This document shows, piece by piece, positions 1 through 7,611 of a stretch of 23,787 nucleotides of DNA. The stretch spans positions 1 through 23,787 of the forward strand of contig JBBQVO010000031.1 of assembly GCA_038211505.1 (NCBI GenBank), read 5' to 3'. The notes under the pieces were generated by a model that saw only the letters and a list, made by a program, of their open reading frames with translations, had not been told where the DNA came from and did no database searches. This DNA comes from JBBQVO01 sp038211505 (GTDB lineage Bacteria > Chloroflexota > Dehalococcoidia > DSTF01 > JACRBR01). Numbering within the stretch: position 1 is the first letter of the stretch; the number at the start of each line of letters is the position of its first letter. The position numbers and the translations under genes were made by a program.

Positions 1-817
1 CGGCGTTGACCGCGGTGAAGATCTGCGGCGCAAGCTTGATGTGCAACATCCCGTCGTTACCGCGCATCGTCGAAGCGAACGCCTGCAGATCGGCCCACGC
101 CTTTGCGGCGCGCTCGGCGTCGAGACGCAGCGGCTTCAGCACCTCCTCATCGAAGATCGAGTCTTCGGGGATGACGACGTCGCAGATGAACGCACGGTGC
201 TCGATGTCGCCGAAGCCGGCGCTCGACAGCACGCCCCGCACGTAGGCCGGGTCCCCGAAGGCGAGCGGGCCCGGCGCCGGAATGGTCGATGGGGGAGGCG
301 GCGTCGCCGGCGGTTTCGCGTAGCGGGCGAGGATCGGCCCCGGAAACCACGGGTTCTCCGATCCCGGCTGCCAGCAGGCGAAGACGACCCGCGCGCCCCC
401 TCGGAGATGGCGCCGGATGTTCGTGAACGCAGCGACGGGATCGGCGAAGAACATCACGCCGAACTGGCTCATGACCCCATCGAATGGCGCGCCGGCAATG
501 TCATCGACCTGCGCATCGCCCGCGACGAACTGTACGTTCGTCGCCTTCGCGTCGGACGCGCGCTGTTTCGCCAGTCCGATCAGGGGCGCCGAGAGATCGA
601 ACCCCGTGACGCTTCCGCCCGGCCCGACGCCCTTCGCCGCATCGAGCGCCGCCAGCCCGCCACCGCAGCCGACATCGAGCAGCCGCTCGCCGAGCTTCGG
701 CGCCACGGCATCGAGCAGCGTCGGCGTCACTGCCTCCGTGATCCGCTCGCGGCGCGGCCACGTCCGCACCTGGTTCTCGTCGTTCCATTGCGCGCGTTGC
801 GCCTCGTTGACGGTCAT
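1..817 (-). CDS. Class I SAM-dependent methyltransferase, 3' end outside the window
   Basis: The gene is read on the minus strand from ATG at 817 and stays open to the window edge, giving 272 codons of a partial protein. Residues 47-54 read LDVGCGGG, the glycine-rich SAM-binding motif I. An acidic residue ends the next strand (GFDLS, 72-76), and GDAQ lies near residue 100, as in UbiE/Methyltransf_11 proteins. The stretch PFDGVMSQFGVMFFADP (111-127) matches the post-motif region of this fold. It probably transfers a methyl group to a small molecule in the cytosol; the substrate cannot be told. The start is supported by AAAGG about 6 nt upstream. About 230 bp separate it from the amidohydrolase gene on the same strand, so it may have its own promoter. 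Long open frames on the opposite strand are composition shadows. Confidence 0.85.
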   Translation of the reverse strand, partial: MTVNEAQRAQWNDENQVRTWPRRERITEAVTPTLLDAVAPKLGERLLDVGCGGGLAALDAAKGVGPGGSVTGFDLSAPLIGLAKQRASDAKATNVQFVAGDAQVDDIAGAPFDGVMSQFGVMFFADPVAAFTNIRRHLRGGARVVFACWQPGSENPWFPGPILARYAKPPATPPPPSTIPAPGPLAFGDPAYVRGVLSSAGFGDIEHRAFICDVVIPEDSIFDEEVLKPLRLDAERAAKAWADLQAFASTMRGNDGMLHIKLAPQIFTAVNA

Positions 818-1050
818 GCCCTTTGCTCCAAATCCTGATGTATTGCGGCTTGCGTTCGACGATACGGTACGAATGGATGGCCTGCAAATGGCCACTCGGT
901 CGTGCCGTGTCGACGCCACGCCTACGAGCGTCAGAGGCGCCCGTTCGCTCGTCCTACGTCGAGCACCGCGCGCGCTGAAAAGCCCGCGCTACAGGGTCGA
1001 TGGATACATCATCGCCCCGCGTCGCGCTGCGAGTGAGGCGGATGTTCGTT

Positions 1051-2697
1051 CTATCTGGCGTGGCGGCCGCGACCGTACACGGCGCGGCCGGCGAAGATGC
1101 CGGCGAACTCGCCGTCGCGCAGCGTCACGGCGCCGTTGACGATCACGTCGCGGACGCCGAAGGCGTACTGGTGGGGCGACTCGAAGGTCGCTCGATCGGC
1201 GATCGTCGCCGGATCGAAGACGACGAGATCGGCGTAGTATCCGTCCTCGATCCGCCCGCGCCGATCGAGGCGAAGATTCTCGGCCGGCAGACGCGTCATG
1301 CGGCGGATCGCTTCGGGTAGCGTCACGAGGTTCTCATCGCGCACGTACTTGCCGAGCACGCGCGCGAAGTTGCCGTAAGCCCGCGGATGTGTTGATCGTT
1401 TGAGGAACGGCATCTCGGCGGGGGTCGACGGAGAGTCCGAGCCGAACGAGACCCACGGCAGCTGGACCTCTTTTCGCACATTGTCTTCCGAGATGCTGAA
1501 GTACGCCGTATCGATGCGCGAGCGATCGCTCTCGACCAGATCGAGTAGCGTGTCGATCGGATCCTTCTGCTGCTCCGCCGCGATCTGCGCCAGCGTGCGG
1601 CCCTGATACTGCCGGTTCTCCGCCTTGCGGGTGCCGAGGATTAAGACGCCTTCCGCGCCGCCCGCCGATTGGTACAGATTCTCCCAGCCTTCGCCCGAGT
1701 CCGCGATCGCGTCGCGGATCTCGCGCCGCGTTGCCGGATCGGCGAGACGATCGAACAGCTTCTGCGGCCCGCCGTCGTGAAATCGCGGCGGGATCGAGTT
1801 CGAAAGTCCGGTCGCGCCCGCGGTGTACATGTACATGTCGGCGCTGATCCGCTCGCCGGCCGCGCGCGCCTTCTCGACCATCTCAATAACGGCGTCCATC
1901 TTCGGCCAGTTGGCGCGGCCGGCCGCCTTCAAGTGGTAGATCTCCGCCGGCACATCGCCGTCGCGGCTGATCCGCATCAACTCCTCGACGGACTCGATCA
2001 GCGCCCGGCCTTCGTCGCGCATGTGCGAGATGTAGGCGCCGCCGTATGGCGATGACGCCTTGCACAGCGCAATCAGCTCTTCCGTCGATGCGAAGAACGC
2101 GGGTGGGTAGATCAGCGATGAGCCGATGCCAAGCGCGCCCGCCGACATCTCGTCGCGGACGAGGCCGCACATCGTGTCGAGCTCGGCGCTCGTCGCCGGA
2201 CGATCGTCCTGGCCGACGGCGTAGATGCGCAGCGTCGTTGCGCCGATGTACGACGCGATGTTTTGCGATACGCCGAACTTCTCGGCGTGCGCCAGATACT
2301 CGGCCAGCGATGACCAGGCGACATCGACGTGCGCATCGTCCGGCGATTGATTCTTCTCCATGCGCGCGCGCATCTCCGGCGTCAGCGGGCCCATCGAATT
2401 GCCTTCGCCGAAGATCTGGAGCGTCACGCCCTGCTTGAGCTCCCCGAGCGATCGCGGATCTTGCAGGATGCTGAAGTACGAATGACTCAGCATGTTGATG
2501 AAGCCCGGCGCTACGGCCATGCCTGTCGCACCGATCACTGCGCCCGCGTGCGCGGCCGAGAGATCGCCGATCGTCGCGATGCGATCGCCGCGCACGCCGA
2601 TATCGGCGACGTACGGAGCGCCGCCGCTGCCGTCGATGACGCTGCCGCCGCGGATGATGAGATCGAAGCTCGGGCTGGACGCTTCTGGCGTGCTCAC
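1051..2697 (-). CDS. D-aminoacylase-family amidohydrolase (N-acyl-D-amino-acid deacylase-like)
   Basis: The protein has 548 aa from GTG at 2697. The start overlaps the stop of the upstream cyclase gene by four bases (GTGA), which implies translational coupling. The N-terminus (FDLIIRGGSVIDGSGG, from residue 11) and the C-terminus (IEDGYYADLVVFDP, 483-496) form the beta-sandwich typical of the amidohydrolase superfamily. YISHMRDEG (222-230, His225) and IYHLKAAG (253-260, His255) match the metal-binding histidines of D-aminoacylases, and FGSDSP (418-423, Asp421) matches the catalytic Asp. The usual first-strand HxH is replaced by NMLSH (68-72), and the GNCG cysteine motif by GEGNSMGP (97-104). 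Family members release free D-amino acids from N-acyl-D-amino acids, but with this altered metal site the substrate may differ. No signal peptide is seen, so it is probably cytosolic. A longer upstream extension of the frame lies inside the cyclase gene and was rejected. Confidence 0.88.
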   Translation of the reverse strand: MSTPEASSPSFDLIIRGGSVIDGSGGAPYVADIGVRGDRIATIGDLSAAHAGAVIGATGMAVAPGFINMLSHSYFSILQDPRSLGELKQGVTLQIFGEGNSMGPLTPEMRARMEKNQSPDDAHVDVAWSSLAEYLAHAEKFGVSQNIASYIGATTLRIYAVGQDDRPATSAELDTMCGLVRDEMSAGALGIGSSLIYPPAFFASTEELIALCKASSPYGGAYISHMRDEGRALIESVEELMRISRDGDVPAEIYHLKAAGRANWPKMDAVIEMVEKARAAGERISADMYMYTAGATGLSNSIPPRFHDGGPQKLFDRLADPATRREIRDAIADSGEGWENLYQSAGGAEGVLILGTRKAENRQYQGRTLAQIAAEQQKDPIDTLLDLVESDRSRIDTAYFSISEDNVRKEVQLPWVSFGSDSPSTPAEMPFLKRSTHPRAYGNFARVLGKYVRDENLVTLPEAIRRMTRLPAENLRLDRRGRIEDGYYADLVVFDPATIADRATFESPHQYAFGVRDVIVNGAVTLRDGEFAGIFAGRAVYGRGRHAR

Positions 2698-4103
2698 GCG
2701 CCGCCGTCGTGCCAGCGCACTTCGTACACGCGCACCGGATCTTCGAAGCCGCGCAGCACGGCCTCGCCGCGATCGGCGAAGAGGAAGCCCTTGCCGGCGA
2801 CCAACTGCCGCACGACGTCGGATGTCAGTACTTCGCCGGGCGCAGCCGCGGCGCAGACGCGCGACGCTAACTGCACCGCCGTTCCAAAGAGATCGTCGCC
2901 CTCCTGCACAGGCTCGCCGGCGTTCAGGCCGATCCGCACGAACACCTGCTCGTCCGGGTTCGCGCGGTTGTGCGCCTCGAACGCTTGCTGGATCGCGACG
3001 GCGCATTCGACGGCCGACGACGACGTCAGGAAGGACGCCATGATGCCGTCGCCCGTGTGCTTGATCTGTGTGCCGCCGAACATTCCAAGCGCGTCCTGCA
3101 CGATGGCGTTGTGCAGTCGCACGCGCGCCTGCGCATCCTCGTCGCCGAGACGTTGCGTGAGCGCCGTCGAGCCCTCCATGTCGGTGAACATGATCGTGCG
3201 GAAGCCGCCGCTCATCGCCTGTCGCATCGCCTGCGAACCCGTGGCGTGCGCGTGCTGCTTCTTCGCGTTCGATGCTTGCGGCAGTTCGACACCGAGGAAG
3301 TCGTTCATCACATCGAGCGTCGGCCGGATATCGCCGACGAACGGCGATAGCGATTTCCCTTCGAGGATCTTCAGCCGCGCGTCGGGAATGCGTGCCGTGA
3401 TCCTGCGCGCGACATCGACGCTGAGCAGCGGGAAGTCGCGGCGGTGCATGACGAGCGTCGGAGCCTGAATCTTCGGCAGCAGAGCATCGAGATTCAGCGT
3501 TTGGCTCGCCGTCCAGTGCGCGCGCGCCGCAGCGGGTGGCATCGCCTTCTGCATGTACTGAGCCAGCCTGTGCGCCGCCTCGCCCTCTTCCCAACCGAAC
3601 ACCGTGTGCGAAAGCGTCTCGGTGAAGAACTCGTAGTTCGACTCCATCAGGTGCTCGAACGTGCCCTGCACCGCCTTCTCCTGCGTCAGGTCCGCGTAAC
3701 TCGTAACGGCGCACCAGAGCATGAGATGCGATACTCGATCGGGGTGCTTCACGGCGTACTCGATGGCGATCGCCGCGGCCGAATAGATGCCGAAGAGCGC
3801 GAAACGCTCGATATTGAGATGGTCGACGACCGCCTCCAGGTCGAGCACGGAGGCCTCGATCGAAGGATCAACATCCGCTGGCTGAGCCGAGAGCCCGGAG
3901 CCACGTCCGTCGTAACGGATGACGCGCTCGGTCTCGACGAGGTGTTCGTACCAGTGCCGCCATTCGGGGATCTGCCACTCGAGCTCGATGTGGCTCCAGG
4001 GCGCCGCGGGGGGCGGCGTCACGACGGGAATGCCATCGCCGAGCGACCAGTAGGCGATGTCGAGTCCGTCCGACGTAGTGGCGTACTCAATCTGGGGCTG
4101 CAT
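2694..4103 (-). CDS. Alpha/beta-hydrolase-fold domain fused to class III adenylate/guanylate cyclase
   Basis: The protein has 469 aa. Residues 1-275 have an alpha/beta-hydrolase fold (RYDGRGSGLS at 63-72; lid and C-terminal strand with PTLVMHRRD at 215-223). Residues 300-465 form a class III nucleotidyl cyclase domain. The cyclase keeps both metal-binding aspartates (FTDMEGST, Asp308; HTGDGIMASF, Asp352) and the transition-state Arg415. The usual Asn position is Gln411 (FGTAVQLASRV), which occurs in this subfamily. The hydrolase domain appears inactive: the nucleophile elbow reads FGIYSAAA, with Tyr107 where GxSxG would place Ser, and the usual C-terminal His is absent (LEGKSLSPFVGD). A sensory role for the hydrolase fold, controlling cAMP synthesis, is therefore inferred. 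M. tuberculosis Rv1900c is a known protein with this domain order. The gene is co-transcribed with the amidohydrolase. Confidence 0.9.
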   Translation of the reverse strand: MQPQIEYATTSDGLDIAYWSLGDGIPVVTPPPAAPWSHIELEWQIPEWRHWYEHLVETERVIRYDGRGSGLSAQPADVDPSIEASVLDLEAVVDHLNIERFALFGIYSAAAIAIEYAVKHPDRVSHLMLWCAVTSYADLTQEKAVQGTFEHLMESNYEFFTETLSHTVFGWEEGEAAHRLAQYMQKAMPPAAARAHWTASQTLNLDALLPKIQAPTLVMHRRDFPLLSVDVARRITARIPDARLKILEGKSLSPFVGDIRPTLDVMNDFLGVELPQASNAKKQHAHATGSQAMRQAMSGGFRTIMFTDMEGSTALTQRLGDEDAQARVRLHNAIVQDALGMFGGTQIKHTGDGIMASFLTSSSAVECAVAIQQAFEAHNRANPDEQVFVRIGLNAGEPVQEGDDLFGTAVQLASRVCAAAAPGEVLTSDVVRQLVAGKGFLFADRGEAVLRGFEDPVRVYEVRWHDGGA

Positions 4104-4110
4104 GCCTACT

Positions 4111-4116
4111 ATGGTA
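4111..4116 (-). promoter_or_regulatory. Candidate -10 hexamer for a leaderless cyclase transcript
   Basis: On the minus strand TACCAT lies seven bases before the cyclase ATG at 4103, and there is no convincing Shine-Dalgarno sequence between them. A -10 at this distance would start transcription at or next to the A of the ATG. No clear -35 box was found, so this rests on position and on the same arrangement at two other genes in the window. Confidence 0.4.
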
Positions 4117-4200
4117 GCGCACGTCGCCCGCGCGGCATCGCCGGAATCTCGCCATTCCTGCTGCCTGCGCGTAGTTCATCCGAATGTCTCACGGGCGCGT

Positions 4201-5493
4201 CTAGTCTCGAACCGAACCGCACGCAGTCGTGTCGATTCGATACACGTCGAAGGCGGCATTGCTCTCGACCAGGCTCACGCAGGTCACGGCGGGTTCCCGT
4301 GAAGTGGAGGTGGGATCGGACGCCAGCCCGTCGAGCAACGCATGCTCGTTCGTCCCATATCGCCGGTCATAGGCGACGTAGATGATGACGTAGCGCACGT
4401 TGCGGTTGGCGAGGAACGTGAGGTACTCGGATTCGGTGTCCCAACTACGCCGATCGATGCTCTCTGGGAACGGCTCCGCATCGAGATACGCGCCCGCTTG
4501 CACCAGCTGATACATGCCGATTTTGCCGTCGGCGACGCGGAGGATGCGGTACGTCGCGTTTGCGTCTCCGCGCTCGAACCGCGGCGAGTTGATGTAGGTG
4601 AGTAGCGATTCGTCCGGTGCGCGCGTCAGCGCGGTCCAGGCGAACTCGTTGTGTCGGATCGGCACGAGCACGACGTTCAGCGCGACGAGCGCGACGAAGA
4701 TCGGCGGCAGCACGCGCGCCAGCGGCGTCCGCATTGCGAGCAACCCGATGAATGGCGCGCCGACGACGATCGCCCGTAAGGACACAGTGCCAAAAAAGTT
4801 GCCGAGCAGCGCCGCGCGCGAGCTGTCGCTCACCGTCGGCGACGCCAGCACGAGCCACACCGCCGGCGCGGCGATCACGAGCGATGCCGCGTACGTCGCG
4901 ATCAGCGCCACCCGGCGTGGCTCCCACCACAAACGCGCCAGCACGAGCGGGCCGACGATCGGCAACATGACGGCGGGATGCGTCGCTTGCGACAGCCCGA
5001 GCAGGATCGTCGCCGCGACGAGGTGATCGCGCCGGCAAAACGCGATCGCAGCGAAGAGCATCGCCACCGCCCACAGGAACGGCAACTGGCCGAGCAGCGG
5101 CCCTTCGACGAGCATCGGGTTCGCCAGCAACAGCGCCGTCCACCAGCCGCGGCGCAGCTCAGGGAACGCCCACCACTGCGCGGCGATCACGCCGACGGCG
5201 CCGGCGACGAGCCAGAGCGTCACCACCCGATCGCCCAGCACCGGCCGCAACAGCGCCGCAGTCATCCACGGGATGAAGCCGTACGGGAACGCGTACGCGT
5301 CGCCGTGACCGAGCACCGGCATGTGCAGCGGCACGCCGCGCCCGTCGTACAGCCGATCGGCGATGTACCAGACATGGATGTAGTTGCTGAGGGAGTCGTT
5401 GGTGACGAAAATCGTGTGAGCGAGAATCATCGCGAGCCCGAGGATCCACGCGGCGGCGATCAGCGCCAGCGCCAGATGCTCCGGTCTGCGCAT
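4201..5493 (-). CDS. Polytopic GT-C-like membrane glycosyltransferase candidate
   Basis: The protein has 430 aa, with TM1 at about 8-28 followed by roughly nine more hydrophobic segments up to residue 325 and a soluble C-terminal domain of about 100 residues. The loop after TM1 carries NDSLSNYIHVWYIADRL (32-48). An acidic residue in the first outer loop is the usual catalytic position of GT-C glycosyltransferases, which use lipid-linked sugar donors. The protein aligns along its length with the C-terminal 430 residues of the GT2 fusion at 11158-13260. Shared blocks include NYxHVWYIxD, FPYGFxPW, ANPxxxxxxxxxQxxFLWA and TNExALLDGL. GGTGG five bases before the ATG at 5493 supports this start; ATG at 5517 is an alternative. 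It is divergent from the polysaccharide deacetylase gene, which points to cell-envelope glycans. The enzymatic call is inference; the membrane topology and paralogy are direct observations. Confidence 0.72.
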   Translation of the reverse strand: MRRPEHLALALIAAAWILGLAMILAHTIFVTNDSLSNYIHVWYIADRLYDGRGVPLHMPVLGHGDAYAFPYGFIPWMTAALLRPVLGDRVVTLWLVAGAVGVIAAQWWAFPELRRGWWTALLLANPMLVEGPLLGQLPFLWAVAMLFAAIAFCRRDHLVAATILLGLSQATHPAVMLPIVGPLVLARLWWEPRRVALIATYAASLVIAAPAVWLVLASPTVSDSSRAALLGNFFGTVSLRAIVVGAPFIGLLAMRTPLARVLPPIFVALVALNVVLVPIRHNEFAWTALTRAPDESLLTYINSPRFERGDANATYRILRVADGKIGMYQLVQAGAYLDAEPFPESIDRRSWDTESEYLTFLANRNVRYVIIYVAYDRRYGTNEHALLDGLASDPTSTSREPAVTCVSLVESNAAFDVYRIDTTACGSVRD

Positions 5494-5529
5494 CGCTGCC
5501 ACCGATCGCCGAAACATCGATGAAGGCGG

Positions 5530-5571
5530 CTCTGCGCTACTCCGTGGCGCCTCTGCGCTACGCTGTGACGC
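5530..5571 (+). repeat. Tandem 21-bp CTCTGCG repeat abutting a start codon
   Basis: Two adjacent 21-bp units, 5530-5550 and 5551-5571, both begin with CTCTGCGCTAC and match at 18 of 21 positions. The second unit ends directly at the GTG of the deacetylase gene. It contains TACGCT (5559-5564) seven bases before that GTG, a possible -10 element for a leaderless mRNA. The repeat resembles the CTCTGTG-type element upstream of the CcdA gene at the right end of the window. Confidence 0.6.
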
Positions 5572-6846
5572 GTGTTGAAGCAACTGCGCCGTACCCTCCT
5601 GCCGCCAGCCGAACCGTGGCACCCGCTCGATCTCCGCTTCGATGGCGTGGTGGCGCATCTACTGTACTGTGTCGCGATCGCAGGAGTCGGCGCTGCCGTC
5701 CTGCCCGCCGTGGCGATCGTCGGCGCGCCGGTGCACGCGGCCGTCTGGCAGGCCGTCGTCGCCGCGGCGATCGCGCTCGGCGCTGCGTGGCTCGTGTCGC
5801 GACTGGATGGCGGACGCTTCGGCCCGCTGCTTGGCGTCGCGATCTCCGGCGCGGCAGCGTGGCTGCTGGCGCAGGTCTCGTACCCGGTCGGCGCGTGGAT
5901 CATCGCGCCGATGCTCGGCTGTGGTATCGGTCTCGTGTGCCCGACGCCCGGAGCCCGCCTGCCGCGTTGGTCCGTTGCCGTGCCGCTCGCGATTGCGACC
6001 CTGCTCGTCATCATCCGGTTCGCCGCCGCACGCGACGTTGCGATGGCGTCGGGCGCGGTCGTCGTCGCGATCAGCGCGGCGACGTGGGCGTGGACGAGGT
6101 CGCCGGGCACACCGATGCGCAGGCGTGTTGCGATCATCCTTGCATCGACCGCTCTGCTCTCGCTCTTCACAACGGCGTACGTCGGCGCGACGACGCCGGG
6201 TGTAACCTGGTTCGGCTCGCTCGTGCATCATGGATCACGCCAGAGCAACATGGTCGCCGTGACGTTTGACGACGGCCCCAATCCGCCGTTCACGATCGAG
6301 ATCCGCGACATCCTCGATCAGCACGGCGTGAAGGGCACGTTCTTCACCGTCGGCAAAGCGCTCGAAGCGCGACCGGACGTCTCGCGCGCGCTTCTCGACG
6401 ACGGACAGCTGCTCGGCAACCACTCGTACAACCACGACGCATTCCGATGGCTCGATCCTGCCTACCCGGAACTGCGCGACACCGAGGACGCTTTCAAGCG
6501 CACGCTCGGCGTCTGCCCCGCTTTCTATCGCCCGCCGCACGGATCTCACACGCCCTTCATGGCGCATGTCGTCGATAACGCCGGCATGACGATGGTGACG
6601 TGGGATGTGTCCGCGGCCGACTGGGCAACGGCGGACGGCGAGCTTGTTGCGCGGCGCGTGCTCGACAAGGTGAAGCCAGGCTCGATCATCCTGCTGCACG
6701 ACGGCATCGACGGCAATATCGGCGCCGACCGCAGCGTCATCCTGACCGCGCTCCCGATCATTCTTAACGGACTCAAAGCCCGCGGCCTGGAAGCCGTCAC
6801 GCTGGACAAACTCCTTGGCAAACCCGGGTATCTCGACAACTGTTGA
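5572..6846 (+). CDS. Membrane-anchored polysaccharide deacetylase (NodB domain, CE4)
   Basis: The protein has 424 aa from GTG at 5572. The first 205 residues contain about seven hydrophobic segments (about 27-53, 58-76, 85-103, 105-123, 133-152, 158-174, 184-205). Residues 225-420 form a NodB homology domain. It has a complete CE4 catalytic set: TFDDGP (231-236, base Asp233 and metal-binding Asp234), HSYNH (284-288, metal-binding His284 and His288), RPPHG (320-324), DVSAADW (345-351) and LLHDG (375-379, His376). It should remove N- or O-acetyl groups from an extracytoplasmic polysaccharide or peptidoglycan. The multi-span N-terminus is larger than the single anchor usual in this family. No Shine-Dalgarno sequence precedes the start; a TACGCT hexamer at -7 suggests leaderless translation. 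A two-component system follows on the same strand. Confidence 0.9.
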   Translation: MLKQLRRTLLPPAEPWHPLDLRFDGVVAHLLYCVAIAGVGAAVLPAVAIVGAPVHAAVWQAVVAAAIALGAAWLVSRLDGGRFGPLLGVAISGAAAWLLAQVSYPVGAWIIAPMLGCGIGLVCPTPGARLPRWSVAVPLAIATLLVIIRFAAARDVAMASGAVVVAISAATWAWTRSPGTPMRRRVAIILASTALLSLFTTAYVGATTPGVTWFGSLVHHGSRQSNMVAVTFDDGPNPPFTIEIRDILDQHGVKGTFFTVGKALEARPDVSRALLDDGQLLGNHSYNHDAFRWLDPAYPELRDTEDAFKRTLGVCPAFYRPPHGSHTPFMAHVVDNAGMTMVTWDVSAADWATADGELVARRVLDKVKPGSIILLHDGIDGNIGADRSVILTALPIILNGLKARGLEAVTLDKLLGKPGYLDNC

Positions 6847-6869
6847 TGCGGCGGGCCATCGCCCATCGA

Positions 6870-6900
6870 CTGACGCGGGATCCTCGCGACCGTCTACACT
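6870..6900 (+). promoter_or_regulatory. Candidate promoter of the response regulator/kinase operon
   Basis: CTGACG (6870-6875) and TACACT (6895-6900) resemble -35 and -10 boxes with a 19-bp spacer. The -10 lies six bases before the ATG at 6907 and no Shine-Dalgarno sequence is present, so the mRNA would start at or next to the start codon. Confidence 0.45.
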
Positions 6901-6906
6901 GAAACG

Positions 6907-7611
6907 ATGCCCGATGCGCCAACCCCGGCCCCACGCACCTTCAAGGCCGTCGTCGTTGACGACGACAAGCGGCTGCTACACGTGATCGAGCGCGGACTCA
7001 AGCTTCACGGCTTCGACGTGACTACGTTCGCCGACCCGCAAGACGCGCTCGCCTACATGCAATCGCGCCCGGCCGACGTGGCCGTGCTCGACGTGACGAT
7101 GCCTGATCTTGATGGCGTATCGCTGTGCCGCCGTCTTCGCGAAACGCAGTCGTTGCCGATTCTCATGCTCTCGGCGCGCGATACGGTGCCCGATCGCATC
7201 CTCGGCCTCGAGTCCGGCGCCGACGACTATCTGACGAAGCCGTTCGAGCTCGCCGAACTCGCGGCCCGCCTTCGCGCGTTGATGCGCCGCACCGAGCGCG
7301 ACGCGCCGGAGGAGCGGCTGACGTATGACGATATCGTGCTCGACACGCGGCGCCACGTCGTCTCGCGCGACGGCTACGAGATCACACTGACGCCGACGGA
7401 GTACCGCCTGCTCGAATACTTCATGCGCAATCCGGAAGTCGTCGTCAGCCGCGACGCCATCCTGATTAACGTCTGGGGCTACGAGGGCGGCGACTCCAAC
7501 TCGCTCGACGTGCACGTCGGCCATTTGCGAGAGAAGCTCGAGATCGCCGGACGCTCGCGTCTGGTTCAGACGGTGCGGTCGTTTGGCTATGTGATGCGGC
7601 AGCCGTCGTAG
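6907..7611 (+). CDS. OmpR/PhoB-family response regulator
   Basis: The protein has 234 aa. The receiver domain (12-125) has the acidic cluster VVDDD (16-20), phospho-acceptor Asp62 in VLDVTMPD, switch residue Ser89 in MLSARD and Lys111 in LTKPFE. The C-terminal winged-helix DNA-binding domain (about 135-232) shows LTPTEYRLLEYFMRNP (161-176) and RSFGYVMR (224-231), the family hallmarks. It is expected to bind promoter DNA when phosphorylated by the histidine kinase that follows. Its TAG stop is directly adjacent to the kinase ATG (zero-base gap), so the two form an operon. The genes it controls cannot be told; the neighbouring envelope and glycan genes are plausible targets by position only. 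Confidence 0.95.
   Translation: MPDAPTPAPRTFKAVVVDDDKRLLHVIERGLKLHGFDVTTFADPQDALAYMQSRPADVAVLDVTMPDLDGVSLCRRLRETQSLPILMLSARDTVPDRILGLESGADDYLTKPFELAELAARLRALMRRTERDAPEERLTYDDIVLDTRRHVVSRDGYEITLTPTEYRLLEYFMRNPEVVVSRDAILINVWGYEGGDSNSLDVHVGHLREKLEIAGRSRLVQTVRSFGYVMRQPS

Noticed and set aside
41..838. A 265-codon plus-strand frame at the left end.
   Set aside because: It is the shadow of the partial methyltransferase on the minus strand, which shows a real SAM-binding motif.
2698..3714. An in-frame upstream extension of the amidohydrolase.
   Set aside because: It lies inside the cyclase gene in another frame and reads as low-complexity Arg/Ala; the GTG at 2697 gives a proper family N-terminus.
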